Made by a program: the position numbers and the translations under genes
NCBI GenBank assembly: GCA_027079305.1
Contig: JALWVU010000052.1
Span: 1-64,000, forward strand
DNA from: Aquificaceae bacterium
GTDB lineage: Bacteria; Aquificota; Aquificia; Aquificales; Aquificaceae
DNA: 64,000 bases
Reading direction: 5' to 3'
The notes under the pieces: model-generated
Told to the model about the DNA's origin: nothing
Databases searched by the model: none
What the model saw: the letters and a program-made list of their open reading frames with translations, nothing else
In this document: positions 1-9,464 of the stretch, piece by piece
Layout of the letters: the number at the start of each line of letters is the position of its first letter
Position numbering within the stretch: position 1 is the stretch's first letter

Positions 1-16
1 TATCGCATGCCCAATA

Positions 17-892
17 TTAAATCAGCACATCCATGATGATAGGGACGGTGAGGAAGCTCAGGAGTATGCCGAGAGTTATGGCAGAGAGGGCCAGAGCCTC
101 GTCGAGACCGAACTTTATGGCGAGGACACCAGCCATCACCATGGGAGGCATGGAGGTCTCAAGGAGGGCCACCCTGTAGGGGAGATCCCTCAGATCCAGG
201 CCCTTCAGAATAAAGGCCACCAGGAGGGGAACGAGGAGCATCTTTATGGAGAGGGCGATCAAGGTCCCCCTGGCGGATCTGGGAAGGTGGGAGGGAGCGA
301 ACCTCAGACCTATCGCAAACAGGACTATCGGTATGAGGGACTTTCCAGATATGTCCAGGAAGGTGTTCAGGGCATCGGGAAAGGGGACGCCCCTGCTCAG
401 GAGCCCCACCACGAGGGCTAAGAAGGGAGGGAAGAGGAGAACCTCTTTGGGATCGAATCTACCCGTGGCTATCAGAAAGCCGATGGAGGCCACAAGAAAG
501 AAGGACCCCAGCTGATCGTATAGGACCGCATACCTGAGCCCCTCGTCCCCGAAGAGGGCGAAGGTGAAGGGATAACCGAGGAAGGCGGTGTTCCCGAAGG
601 AGGAGACGAGCACAAGGGCCCTCAGGGACCCTCCCTTAAAACCGAACAGCTCCCCCAAAAGAAATGAGAAAAAGAGGGAGAGGCCTGTCGAGATCCAGGC
701 AAGCAGGACCACCCCCAGAGCCTCCCCACCGAGGGGAACCTCCCTGACCTTCTGTATGACGAGGGCTGGGAGGGAGAAGTAGATGACGTAGTCTATCAGA
801 ACCTTGGAGTGATCCTCCCTGAAGAGGCCAGCCACTTTGAATAGATAGGCTATCAGGAGGATGAGGGCTACGAAGAGAACCCTTTCGAACAT
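17..892 (-). CDS. AEC-family (auxin efflux carrier-like) membrane transporter
   Basis: A 291-residue, almost wholly hydrophobic protein with about ten membrane segments, the usual size of the auxin efflux carrier/malonate permease (AEC) family. Family-like features are the early FSLPALV segment, a GNTAFLGYP stretch near residue 100 and a PPMVMAGVLA stretch near the C-terminus. It should sit in the inner membrane and move a small organic anion, but the substrate cannot be read from the sequence. It is divergent from the moxR gene, with only 30 bases between the two starts. The gene is complete, with its stop at the window edge. Confidence 0.85.
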   Translation of the reverse strand: MFERVLFVALILLIAYLFKVAGLFREDHSKVLIDYVIYFSLPALVIQKVREVPLGGEALGVVLLAWISTGLSLFFSFLLGELFGFKGGSLRALVLVSSFGNTAFLGYPFTFALFGDEGLRYAVLYDQLGSFFLVASIGFLIATGRFDPKEVLLFPPFLALVVGLLSRGVPFPDALNTFLDISGKSLIPIVLFAIGLRFAPSHLPRSARGTLIALSIKMLLVPLLVAFILKGLDLRDLPYRVALLETSMPPMVMAGVLAIKFGLDEALALSAITLGILLSFLTVPIIMDVLI

Positions 893-922
893 GGGCCTTT
901 TAGTATATCATTAGGCTCTGAT

Positions 923-1828
923 ATGGACGTTAGGGCTGTGGTGGACGAAGTTTCGAAGGTAGTGAGGGGGAAGGAGGAGGTGGTCCTGAGGGCTGTCACC
1001 TGCCTCCTGGCGGGAGGGCACCTCCTGGTGGAGGACATACCTGGCGTGGGGAAGACGACCCTCGCCCTGGCCCTCGCGAGGGCCATGGACCTGAGCTTCT
1101 CCAGGATCCAGTTCACCAGCGACCTCCTCCCCTCGGACATAACGGGAACCTCTGTATTCGATCAGGCCAGGAAGGAGTTTGTATTCAAGGAGGGACCCAT
1201 CTTCCACAACGTGGTCCTGGCGGACGAGATAAACAGGGCCACGCCCAAGACCCAGAGCGCCCTCTTGGAGGCGATGGCGGAGAGGCAGGTGACTGTGGAC
1301 GGGAAGACCTACAGACTCCCAGAGCCCTTCTTCGTGATAGCCACCCAGAACCCCGTGGAGCACTACGGGACCTACCCCCTTCCCGAGTCCCAGATGGACA
1401 GGTTCATGATGAGGATAAACGTGGGATACCCAGACAGGGAGACGGAGAAGGATATAGTGATGGGGATAAACCCCTTAGAGAAGGTCGGTGCGGTGAGGAA
1501 GGTAACCACGAAGGAGGAAATCCTCGAGAGCATCTCCAAAGTCAAGGATGTATACCTCTCCCCAGAGGTGGCGGAGTTCATAGTATCCATAGTCCGTGCC
1601 ACGAGGGAGGATCCCCGCATACTCCTCGGCGTCTCCCCGAGGGGCGCCATACACCTTGCCCAGTGCTCGAGGGCCCTGGCCTTCGTGAAGGGGAGGGACT
1701 TCGTCGTCCCAGAGGACGTTATAGAGACGGCCCCCTACGTTCTCTCCCACAGGATAATAACCAGGGAGGGAGCGGAAGGAGAAGGTGTTGTAAGGGAGAT
1801 ACTTCAGAAGGTGGAGGTCCCGAAGTAA
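923..1828 (+). CDS. MoxR-family AAA+ ATPase
   Basis: 301 residues with the MoxR/AAA_3 layout: Walker A GVGKTT near residue 43, Walker B VVLADEINRA near 100, and the sensor-1 segment ATQNPVEHYGTYPLPE near 140. MoxR ATPases act as chaperones that help mature or activate protein complexes, often with von Willebrand factor A-domain partners. No VWA gene is next to it here; the following gene, 10 bases on, is a HAD phosphatase. The partner is therefore unknown. The family call is secure. Confidence 0.93.
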   Translation: MDVRAVVDEVSKVVRGKEEVVLRAVTCLLAGGHLLVEDIPGVGKTTLALALARAMDLSFSRIQFTSDLLPSDITGTSVFDQARKEFVFKEGPIFHNVVLADEINRATPKTQSALLEAMAERQVTVDGKTYRLPEPFFVIATQNPVEHYGTYPLPESQMDRFMMRINVGYPDRETEKDIVMGINPLEKVGAVRKVTTKEEILESISKVKDVYLSPEVAEFIVSIVRATREDPRILLGVSPRGAIHLAQCSRALAFVKGRDFVVPEDVIETAPYVLSHRIITREGAEGEGVVREILQKVEVPK

Positions 1829-1838
1829 AATACTTCCC

Positions 1839-2630
1839 ATGATCAACCTGCTCATAGACATGGACGGTGTGCTCACAAAGGACAAGGAGTTCACACCCTT
1901 CGACTACGCACCCCGCTTTATAAAGAACCTGAAGGAGAGGGGAATCCCCTTCAGGATAGTCTCCAACAACTCCACCAGATCCCCAGACCTCATAGTCCAC
2001 AAGCTGAGGACCAAGGGCTTCGAGATAAAGAGGGAAGACTTCATATCCCCCGTGGCGGTCCTTCCCGACTACCTGAGGGAGAAGGGGATAAAGAGGATCT
2101 TCGTGATAGGAACCCAGATGCTCAAGAGCTTCCTCTCGGAGCAGGGCTTCGAGGTCAGGGAGGACCACGAGGTGGAGGCGGTGGTGGTGGGCCAGGATAA
2201 GGAGATAGACTTCTGGAGGATAAAGACCGCGGTCTCTGCGGTCTTCTTAAACAAAGCGAAGATAATCCCGGTTAACCTCTCCAGGATAGTGAGGGACTCG
2301 GACGGCCTCTACTTCCCAGGAGCGGGATCCATCAGCAGGATGATCGCCTACACCACGGGATACGAGGAGGAGCTTTCCAACCTCGGAAAGCCCTCCCCCC
2401 AGTTCATAAAGCTCGCCCTGAAGGGCCTCCCCTCCGAGGAGGTCTACCTAATAAGCGACGACATCTACACGGATCTGATGGGAGCCAAGGAGCTGGGGAT
2501 AAAGACCGTGTTCATGACCACGGGGAAGTATAGGGAGGAGGAGCTTGAGAAGGCCAACTTCAAGCCCGATTACATATTCCACGATCTTGAGGAGCTCGAG
2601 AATAAAATATTCGAGTGGTCAAAGGACTAA
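1839..2630 (+). CDS. HAD-superfamily IIA (NagD-like) phosphatase
   Basis: 263 residues. The N-terminal DMDGVL motif supplies the nucleophile Asp8 and the acid/base Asp10. VSNNSTRS near residue 43 is motif II, and GKPSP followed by LISDD near the C-terminus are motifs III and IV. This is the NagD/phosphoglycolate phosphatase-like branch with a C2 cap; the natural substrate is probably a small sugar or nucleotide phosphate but is not determined. It follows moxR by 10 bases, and its end overlaps the GTG start of lptD by 16 bases, so the three genes are probably co-transcribed. Confidence 0.88.
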   Translation: MINLLIDMDGVLTKDKEFTPFDYAPRFIKNLKERGIPFRIVSNNSTRSPDLIVHKLRTKGFEIKREDFISPVAVLPDYLREKGIKRIFVIGTQMLKSFLSEQGFEVREDHEVEAVVVGQDKEIDFWRIKTAVSAVFLNKAKIIPVNLSRIVRDSDGLYFPGAGSISRMIAYTTGYEEELSNLGKPSPQFIKLALKGLPSEEVYLISDDIYTDLMGAKELGIKTVFMTTGKYREEELEKANFKPDYIFHDLEELENKIFEWSKD

Positions 2631-4609
2631 AGCTCCTTCTGCTGTTCCTCATCTCCTTCTCCTTCGGCGTGGAGATACTCTCCGAGAGGCTGAGCACGGA
2701 TGGGGAGGGGAACCTGATAGCGGAGGGAAGCGTCGAGGTCCACTACAGGGGCCTCCTCATAAAGGCGGATAGGATAAAGTATGATCCCCAAAAAAGAACC
2801 GTATTCGCTACGGGGAACGTCTACTTAAAGAGCGAGGATCAGGATCTCGAGGTCAGGGGGAGCGAGGCCTTCATAGATCTCAGGACCAGGGAGGGATACT
2901 TCCTGGACGCGGAGGGGAGGTTCAGGAAGTTCTACTTCAGCGCAAAGAAGATAAGGAAGATCGGCAAGAACGAGTATCTGGTGGAGAAGGGAGAGATAAC
3001 CACATGTCCCCCAGAGGACAAGGAGATGAAGCTCTGCTTCTGGAAGGCCAAGATCGACGACAGATACGTCTTCTCTTACAGCAACTCCTTGAAGTTTTTT
3101 AACGTCCCCGTAGGATACCTTCCCTTGGCCATCTTCCCAGTCGGGGAGAGGAGGTCGGGGCTCCTGCCTCCCATGATAGGTCAGAACAGCTACAACAGGT
3201 TCATATACATCCAGCCCCTCTATCTGGCCCTTTCGGAAGACAAGGACGCGACCTTGACCTTGGACTACAGGGACAGGCAGGCAACAGGTCTCTGGTTCGA
3301 ATACAGGCAGGCCTTTACATTCAGGGACAGGCTCTACATGAGGTTCTCCTACTACGCTGAGCCCACACCTCCGGGAGAGTGGTGGGAGGGAAGGGATCTA
3401 AGAACTTTTAGAGAGAACAGATACAGGGGTCAGTTCGAGTTAAGCTGGAAGGGATGGAAGCTGGGCCTCGACCTTCCTTCGGATCCCTACTTCTTCGAAG
3501 ATATGTATTTTTCCAGAGAGGAGAGGACCCTTCCATATACCCTCTCCTACGTAACCTATACGGATCTGGAAAAGGACTACCTCCTCTCCTTCAACCTCAG
3601 GAGCTACTACGACCTGACCTCCCCGAACAATAAAAGGAGCTTCAGCCTTCTTCCGGAGATGGGCTTCTACTCAAGACCCAAGAGAGTTGGCCCCATGCTT
3701 GTAAACCTCACCACCACCTTCACCAACTTCTACAGGGAGGAAGGTGTAAGGACCAAGAGACTCGTGTTCCTACCTCAGGCCCAACTTCCCTTTAGCCTTC
3801 TTGGATTTCAGAACTACGCGAGCGTTAAGTTTGTGAACAACTTCTACTTCACCGAGGGGGGAGCGCCCGGGGACGAGAGGGTCTCCTCCTTCAAGTTTGA
3901 GAACAGGACCCCCCTCTACAGCTCCTTTTCCCTCTCCTCCTTAAGATTCTTCAGTCTAACGGAGATGGTCTACACCTTTTCACCCCAGAACTTCAACAAT
4001 CCCCAGTTTGACAGCTTTGATCAGGTCGTTAAGGAGAACAACTTCAAGCTCAGGCTCAGCTCTTCAGTCGCATACAAGGAGAGAACCTTCTCTACCCTTT
4101 TCTTAGAGGGCGGATACAACCTGCTCAAGTCCTACAGGTTTCCTACGGACAATACCCTCGTAGAAGAGGAACTTCTCCCTGTAAGATTGATCCTGACCAT
4201 TTACCCTGCGGAATGGATGGACCTCTCCGAGGATCTCATATACGATCCGAACCTGGACGTAATTGCCAGGAGTGTGAGCTCTCTGCGGTTCAAATTCTGG
4301 AGCACCGCTATCTTCGGTAGCTACGTGGTTTCAAGAAATAGCGGAAAGGTTAGGTTGACAGATCAGTATACGCTGGGAGCACAGACGAGCTTAAAAGGCA
4401 TACTCCTGGGAGGTTCTATCACCAAGGATAACCTTACCAAGAGGGAAATCTACAGGAGGGCCTACTTAGGATACAGAGGTGCCTGCTGGGCCCTTAAGCT
4501 CGATTACAGAAGGACCTACTACGGGGAGAAGGGCTATCTGAAGGAGATCTTTTTAGTGTTTACAGTTTTCAACCTCAGGGACCTCAAACTGCCACTGCGG
4601 AGGAGATGA
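2615..4609 (+). CDS. lptD: LPS-assembly outer-membrane protein LptD
   Basis: 664 residues. A signal peptide at the N-terminus is followed by an OstA/LptA-like beta-jellyroll (about residues 20-150, with the repeated pattern of 'A-x-G-x-V' strands), then a long C-terminal beta-barrel rich in alternating aromatic residues. LptD inserts lipopolysaccharide into the outer leaflet of the outer membrane, with LptE and the LptA bridge. The GTG start at 2615 lies inside the end of the HAD gene. The 3' end overlaps the convergent rpe by 26 bases. It is shorter than E. coli LptD, as is common in deep-branching bacteria. Confidence 0.9.
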   Translation: MVKGLKLLLLFLISFSFGVEILSERLSTDGEGNLIAEGSVEVHYRGLLIKADRIKYDPQKRTVFATGNVYLKSEDQDLEVRGSEAFIDLRTREGYFLDAEGRFRKFYFSAKKIRKIGKNEYLVEKGEITTCPPEDKEMKLCFWKAKIDDRYVFSYSNSLKFFNVPVGYLPLAIFPVGERRSGLLPPMIGQNSYNRFIYIQPLYLALSEDKDATLTLDYRDRQATGLWFEYRQAFTFRDRLYMRFSYYAEPTPPGEWWEGRDLRTFRENRYRGQFELSWKGWKLGLDLPSDPYFFEDMYFSREERTLPYTLSYVTYTDLEKDYLLSFNLRSYYDLTSPNNKRSFSLLPEMGFYSRPKRVGPMLVNLTTTFTNFYREEGVRTKRLVFLPQAQLPFSLLGFQNYASVKFVNNFYFTEGGAPGDERVSSFKFENRTPLYSSFSLSSLRFFSLTEMVYTFSPQNFNNPQFDSFDQVVKENNFKLRLSSSVAYKERTFSTLFLEGGYNLLKSYRFPTDNTLVEEELLPVRLILTIYPAEWMDLSEDLIYDPNLDVIARSVSSLRFKFWSTAIFGSYVVSRNSGKVRLTDQYTLGAQTSLKGILLGGSITKDNLTKREIYRRAYLGYRGACWALKLDYRRTYYGEKGYLKEIFLVFTVFNLRDLKLPLRRR

Positions 4610-5255
4610 GCTCCTTTATCCTCCTCGTCTGGGCCTCCACGTCCTGTGCCCTGAATATCCCCGAGCCCACCACCACCACGTCCGCTCCCGCTCTCACCAC
4701 CTCCACCACGTTGCTCTCTTTTATCCCTCCGTCTATCTCTATGAGACAGCCGGGATTGAGCCTGTCCCTCATCTCCCTCAGAAGGGTAAGCCTCTCTAAG
4801 GACCTCTCTATAAACTTCTGACCGCTGAAGCCGGGGTTTACGGACATCAGGAGGACGTAGTCCGCGTAGTGGACCGCCTCCTCTATCGCGGAGAGGGGAG
4901 TTCCGGGGTTGAGAACCACTCCCGCCTTCGCTCCGAGGTCCTTTATAAAGTTGAGCGTCCTGTGGATGTGGGGAACGTTCTCTATGTGGACGCTGATCCA
5001 GTTGGCTCCCGCTTTCACGAACTCGGGGATGTATCTGTCGGGGTTCTCTATCATCAGGTGGGCGTCTATGGGGAGGTCTATCCTCTTCCTTATGCTGGCG
5101 AGGATCTCAGGACCTACCGTTATGTTGGGGACGAAGTGTCCGTCCATCACATCGAAGTGGATGATGTCCGCCCCGCCCCTGATGGTGGCCTCTATCTGCT
5201 CCCCTATGTTCCACCAGTCCCCCGCAAGGATGGAGGGGGCAAGGAGCTTCTTCAT
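4584..5255 (-). CDS. rpe: Ribulose-phosphate 3-epimerase
   Basis: 223 residues, full family length. The signature segments are LAPSILAGDW at the start, HFDVMDGHFVPN near residue 34 (metal-binding His and catalytic Asp), DAHLMIENP near 65, SVNPGFSGQKF near 138 and EIDGGI near 173 (second catalytic Asp). The enzyme interconverts ribulose 5-phosphate and xylulose 5-phosphate in the pentose phosphate pathway. It is the last gene of the rplS-rnhB-GT-HerA-hom-rpe run; its ATG overlaps the hom stop by 4 bases, which suggests coupled translation. Confidence 0.96.
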   Translation of the reverse strand: MKKLLAPSILAGDWWNIGEQIEATIRGGADIIHFDVMDGHFVPNITVGPEILASIRKRIDLPIDAHLMIENPDRYIPEFVKAGANWISVHIENVPHIHRTLNFIKDLGAKAGVVLNPGTPLSAIEEAVHYADYVLLMSVNPGFSGQKFIERSLERLTLLREMRDRLNPGCLIEIDGGIKESNVVEVVRAGADVVVVGSGIFRAQDVEAQTRRIKELISSAVAV

Positions 5256-6577
5256 TCAGCCTCCTCCTCGACCCTTATCAATGTAGGCTCTCCAACCACC
5301 ACGGGAAGCTTCTTTATCTCACCGAGGGCCTTCTGAACGTCCTGCTCGTAAGCCTTGTGGGTAAGTATCACGAGGGGGACCACCGGCTCTCCCTTCCTCC
5401 CCGCAAGCTCGCAGACCATCTCCTTCTGAAGGACCGCCGCTATGCTTATGTTGAAGTCCGCAAGGACCCTCGATATGGAGGCTAAAACACCGGGCCTGTC
5501 GGGAACGTCGAACCTCAGATAATACCTGCTGAAGAAGTTCTTTCTGACCGAGATCCTCTCCTCCTCCCAGTCCACGGGCGTTATCTCGAGGGAGTTTCCC
5601 GTAGCCACGGACCTTGCCACGTCCACGATGTCCGATACAACCGCGGAGGCGGTAGGAAGGGACCCAGCACCCTGCCCGTAGAACATGGTCCTGCCTACAA
5701 AGTCCCCCTCTATCAGGACCGCGTTGTAAACGCCCGAAACTTTTGCGAGAGCCTCCTCCGAGTGGATGAAGGTAGGATGGACCCTGATCTCCGCCTCTCC
5801 GTCGAACCTCTTGGCGATAGCGAGGAGCTTCAGTGTGTATCCGAGCTCCTTTCCGAGCTCCACATCCAAGCGGTTTACGTTCCTTATCCCCTCCACGTAA
5901 ACGTCCTCGAAGGGAAAGTAGTTTCCGAAGGCGAGGGAGGCGAGGATGTTTATCTTGTGGGCCGCGTCCCAGCCGTCTATGTCGAGGGAGGGATCCGCCT
6001 CCGCGTAACCTCTCTCGGAGGCCTCCTTCAGGGCACTCCCGAAGTCCATGTTCTCCTCGAACATCCTCGTGAGTATGTAGTTGGTAGTGCCGTTCAGTAT
6101 CCCGTATATAGTTTCTATCCTGTTCCCCACGAGTCCCTCTCTGAGAGCCTTTATGACAGGTATCCCGCCCCCCACCGAGGCCTCGAAGCCCACCCTCACA
6201 CCTTTTTTCTTCGCGCTCAGGAATATCTCCTCTCCCTCCATCGCCAGCAGATGCTTGTTGGCGGTGACCACGTGCTTTCCGCTGTCTATGGCTTCGAGCA
6301 TCAACTTCTTGGCAAAGTCCTTTCCTCCCACAAGCTCCACCACTATGTCGCTCGACTCGAGAACCTCCCTGTAGTCGGTAGTCCTGAGCTCACGGGGGAC
6401 CTCGAACTCCCTCTCCTTTTCCCAGTCGAGATCCGCCACCTTTACGAGCTGGAGGTCTATCCCGGTCTTTTTCCTTAGGATCTCCCTGTTCTCCAAGAGG
6501 AGCCTGACGGTCCCCGTGCCGACCACACCGCAGCCGACTATACCTACCCTTACCTTCACCGCCCTAATATGATACAC
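5252..6577 (-). CDS. hom: Homoserine dehydrogenase with C-terminal ACT domain
   Basis: 441 residues. The N-terminal Rossmann motif is GIVGCGVVGTGT, GGGIPVIKALREG near residue 150 is the family hallmark, and EADPSLDIDGWDAAHK near 205 carries the catalytic region. About 80 C-terminal residues, beginning around RFDVPDRPGVLA, form an ACT domain, so feedback control by threonine is likely. It reduces aspartate semialdehyde to homoserine on the way to threonine and methionine. The outermost start is GTG at 6577; a second GTG at 6559 would begin the protein at VKVRVGIVGCG, closer to family norm. Neither has a strong Shine-Dalgarno site. Confidence 0.96.
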   Translation of the reverse strand: MYHIRAVKVRVGIVGCGVVGTGTVRLLLENREILRKKTGIDLQLVKVADLDWEKEREFEVPRELRTTDYREVLESSDIVVELVGGKDFAKKLMLEAIDSGKHVVTANKHLLAMEGEEIFLSAKKKGVRVGFEASVGGGIPVIKALREGLVGNRIETIYGILNGTTNYILTRMFEENMDFGSALKEASERGYAEADPSLDIDGWDAAHKINILASLAFGNYFPFEDVYVEGIRNVNRLDVELGKELGYTLKLLAIAKRFDGEAEIRVHPTFIHSEEALAKVSGVYNAVLIEGDFVGRTMFYGQGAGSLPTASAVVSDIVDVARSVATGNSLEITPVDWEEERISVRKNFFSRYYLRFDVPDRPGVLASISRVLADFNISIAAVLQKEMVCELAGRKGEPVVPLVILTHKAYEQDVQKALGEIKKLPVVVGEPTLIRVEEEAE

Positions 6578-6580
6578 GCT

Positions 6581-8506
6581 TTACCAGTAGGGGATCTCCT
6601 CCATCTGGAAGAGGAAGCTGAAGGGAACAGCCAGACCGCTTATGTATGCGGTCCCGGGCTTTAGGAAGGGGAGGAGGTTGAAGATGTCCTCCTTCGACTG
6701 CTCGAAGAAGATGGAGACCGCCTCCAGGTCGTTCTTTGTTATCAGCTTGAAGATAACCTGAGTGTTTAGCTGGGAGAGGATGAACTTGCTCACGTTTGCG
6801 GGCCTCTGGGTTATGGCTATCAGGCCGAGCCTGAGCTTCCTCCCCTCCATCGCTATCCTGCGGGCGCTCAGATACGCAAGGTTCTCCCTGCCCGCCTGGA
6901 CCTCCGCGGTTCCCCTCTCGGGGGCGAAGTTGTGAGCTTCCTCCAAGACTATCAGCCTGTCCTGTGGATCCGATTTGGCGAGCTTGAGGATCTCCCTCAT
7001 CACAAGGCCCGCGGTATTCACCCTCGTCTCCGTTATGTCCACGTTCCTGTAGTCGTAGATAACTATTCTGCTCTTGCTTTTCAGGGACTCCCTCAGCAAC
7101 CTAACCGCCTCGGGCTGATCCCTGACCGACTCTTCACCGAAGGTCCTCTTCCAGAACTCCAGAACCTCAGAGAGGGAGTCCTTCAAAAACCTGTCTTTAA
7201 CTCTCAGGCTCGCCTCCTTTATGAGAGTCTCTAAGCTCTTCTGGCCGAGTGCGGTCCTGCCGAGATCCGGCTTTACGTGCTTCCTCAGGAAAGCCATCAG
7301 CTCCTTCTCGTCCGAGGACCTCTCCGAGATGGGAAGCCCGCTCTCCTTAAAGAGCTTTTTAAGATCGTCCCCGTCCACGGGCAGGAGAACGTTGGGGATA
7401 GGGACATTCTCCACATCTCCGATTTCCTTCAGACTCTCGTAGTATTCTCCATACATATCGAACACGAAGACCTTCGCAGGTTCTCTGAAGTTTTTAAGGA
7501 TCTTCCTAACGAAGGTGGTCTTTCCGGAGCCGGTCGTTCCTATCACCGCCATGTGCATGGAGAGGACCTTGTCCATGTCCAGGTAAGCCTTGACCTCGGT
7601 CCCCTGGAGCCTTCCCAGATACGTGGGAAACCTCATATCGTATCCCGAGTGGTTCTTCAAAAGGATAGCCCTCAGGGAGTCCTCCTCCACCTCCAGGATC
7701 TCCACCGGAGAGCCCGCGCTCACAGGCCTGACGGGTGTTTTAAAGAGGTTCCTCTCCCGCTCATACTCACCCAGGACCTCGAACTTGGCTACCTTTACCT
7801 CCACCCCCTCCTGAAACCTTGCGAAGAGTCCCGCTATCTTCCAGTCATCCTCCCTCTGGGAGAGTATCTCCGCAAGAGCTTTATAAGAAGCCACATCCTC
7901 CGCATCGAGGGAAAGGGACAGGTTCTGGCTCTTTATGTCGAACACCCTGCCCAGGAGAAAGTCTCCGTTCCCGAGAGGGATCCTTACGTAGGTCTGTTCC
8001 TGAACCTCCCTGAGTAGCAGGACCCTTCCCTCCCTCGCACTCTCGAGATCTATCACGAAGGCTACCGTCTTTGAAAAGTCGTAGGACTCTCTTTTTATCT
8101 CCTCAAAGGTCTCCTCCAGCTCCCTTATCCTGTCAGGATCGTCTATGTAAACCGCGGTCTCCAGGTTTCCCTCAGGAAGGAGTCCCGAGTGGGTTAGGTT
8201 GGCGGATCCCACGACCGCCTCCCTGCGATCGGAGATAACAAACTTGGCGTGGAGCCTGGGACTCAGGAAGATCTTTCCTCCTTTCTCCTTAATAGCTCTG
8301 AAGACTTCGGGATCGGTTATCCGCAGGTCCTCCAAGGAGGAGGCTCTCACTATAACCTGAACTTCAACACCGTCCGGGAGGAGAGAGAGAAGATCCCTTA
8401 GGACCTCTCCCTTTATCCAGGCGGAGGAGATCCTGAGGCTTTCTTTGGTTTTGGAGAAAACTTCTTTGAGTTTTTCAAGGATCCCCTCTCCCCTGAGAAC
8501 CTCCAT
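6581..8506 (-). CDS. PLD-nuclease-like domain fused to HerA-type ATPase
   Basis: 641 residues in two parts. Residues 1-130 form a phospholipase D-like domain with one HKD motif (H86-x-K88-x4-D93) followed by GSANLT. Residues from about 290 form a HerA/FtsK-type ATPase with Walker A GTTGSGKTT near 323 and Walker B LIVLEEAHNF near 520; RPANVSKF and SQLNTQVIFK near the end are HerA-like. HerA motors usually work with a separate nuclease (NurA) in DNA end processing, or with nuclease effectors in phage defence. Here the nuclease-like domain is covalently attached. A single HKD motif implies that a dimer would be needed for catalysis. The surrounding genes are all housekeeping, so the biological role is open. 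Confidence 0.82.
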   Translation of the reverse strand: MEVLRGEGILEKLKEVFSKTKESLRISSAWIKGEVLRDLLSLLPDGVEVQVIVRASSLEDLRITDPEVFRAIKEKGGKIFLSPRLHAKFVISDRREAVVGSANLTHSGLLPEGNLETAVYIDDPDRIRELEETFEEIKRESYDFSKTVAFVIDLESAREGRVLLLREVQEQTYVRIPLGNGDFLLGRVFDIKSQNLSLSLDAEDVASYKALAEILSQREDDWKIAGLFARFQEGVEVKVAKFEVLGEYERERNLFKTPVRPVSAGSPVEILEVEEDSLRAILLKNHSGYDMRFPTYLGRLQGTEVKAYLDMDKVLSMHMAVIGTTGSGKTTFVRKILKNFREPAKVFVFDMYGEYYESLKEIGDVENVPIPNVLLPVDGDDLKKLFKESGLPISERSSDEKELMAFLRKHVKPDLGRTALGQKSLETLIKEASLRVKDRFLKDSLSEVLEFWKRTFGEESVRDQPEAVRLLRESLKSKSRIVIYDYRNVDITETRVNTAGLVMREILKLAKSDPQDRLIVLEEAHNFAPERGTAEVQAGRENLAYLSARRIAMEGRKLRLGLIAITQRPANVSKFILSQLNTQVIFKLITKNDLEAVSIFFEQSKEDIFNLLPFLKPGTAYISGLAVPFSFLFQMEEIPYW

Positions 8507-8515
8507 GTATTAAGT

Positions 8516-9460
8516 TTAATCCTCCACGTTTATCTTCTCCTCGATCACGTAGGGTTTTTCTCCCCTCGACTCGTAGTAGGTCCTTATTATCAGCTCCGCA
8601 ATTACGCCCGTTGATATGAGCTGTATCCCTGCGAGTATGAGGAGAACGCCGAGGATGAGGAGGGGCCTGTCCCCTATGTCCGCTCCCGTAAAGAGCTTAA
8701 GAAGCGTGAGATATAGCTCTATGAGGAAGCCCGCCAGAAAGAGAAAGAAGCCAGCTCCTCCGAAGACGTAGAGGGGTTTGGTTATGTATTCGTTCAGGAA
8801 CTTAACAAGGAATATGTCCAGTATGACCCTGACGGTCCTGCCTATCCCGTATTTGGACCTTCCGTAAAGCCTGGGATGATGCCTCACCGGTATCTCGGTT
8901 ATCCTCGCCCCGAACCTCTTGGCGAGGGCAGGGAGGAACCTGTGCATGTCTCCGTAGAGCCTGTATCTCTTGGCTATCTCAGCCCTGTAAGCTTTGAGTG
9001 TGCACCCGTAGTCGTGGAGTTCTACACCAGTGACCTTGGAGATTATCCAGTTGGCTATCTTCGAGGGAAGCTTCCTCGAGAGGAAGGGATCCTTCCTGTC
9101 CTTCCTCCATCCGCTCACTATGTCGTAGCCCTCCTCTACCTTCTCCAGAAGCCTCGGGATATCTTCGGGATCGTTCTGGAGGTCCGCGTCCATCGTGATG
9201 ATTACATCCCCCCTCGCGTGCTCGAAGCCCGCATACATGGCCGCGGTCTGCCCGTAGTTCCTTCTGAAGCGTATGACCTTAACCTTCTTATCCTTTTCAG
9301 CGATCTCTTTCAAGACTTCCGGAGTTCTGTCCTCGCTCCCGTCGTCCACGAAGATTATCTCGTAGTCCTTACCGAGTGAGTCGAGAACCTTCTTTAGTTT
9401 CTCGTATAGAACAGGTATGTTCTCCTCCTCGTTGTAAGCGGGTATTACTATGGATATCAT
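8516..9460 (-). CDS. Family 2 glycosyltransferase, DPM1/ArnC-like, with C-terminal membrane anchor
   Basis: From the ATG at 9460 the protein begins MISIVIPAYNEEENIP, the canonical GT2 start. The longer reading to 9505 would run into rnhB and adds nothing conserved, so I rejected it. The metal-binding DADLQ motif lies near residue 96, the EDIPRL stretch follows, and two hydrophobic segments occupy the C-terminus. Relatives transfer a sugar from a nucleotide or polyprenyl donor at the inner face of the membrane (dolichyl-phosphate-mannose synthase or ArnC-like). Only 4 bases separate it from the rnhB stop. Confidence 0.9.
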   Translation of the reverse strand: MISIVIPAYNEEENIPVLYEKLKKVLDSLGKDYEIIFVDDGSEDRTPEVLKEIAEKDKKVKVIRFRRNYGQTAAMYAGFEHARGDVIITMDADLQNDPEDIPRLLEKVEEGYDIVSGWRKDRKDPFLSRKLPSKIANWIISKVTGVELHDYGCTLKAYRAEIAKRYRLYGDMHRFLPALAKRFGARITEIPVRHHPRLYGRSKYGIGRTVRVILDIFLVKFLNEYITKPLYVFGGAGFFLFLAGFLIELYLTLLKLFTGADIGDRPLLILGVLLILAGIQLISTGVIAELIIRTYYESRGEKPYVIEEKINVED

Positions 9461-9464
9461 TTCG

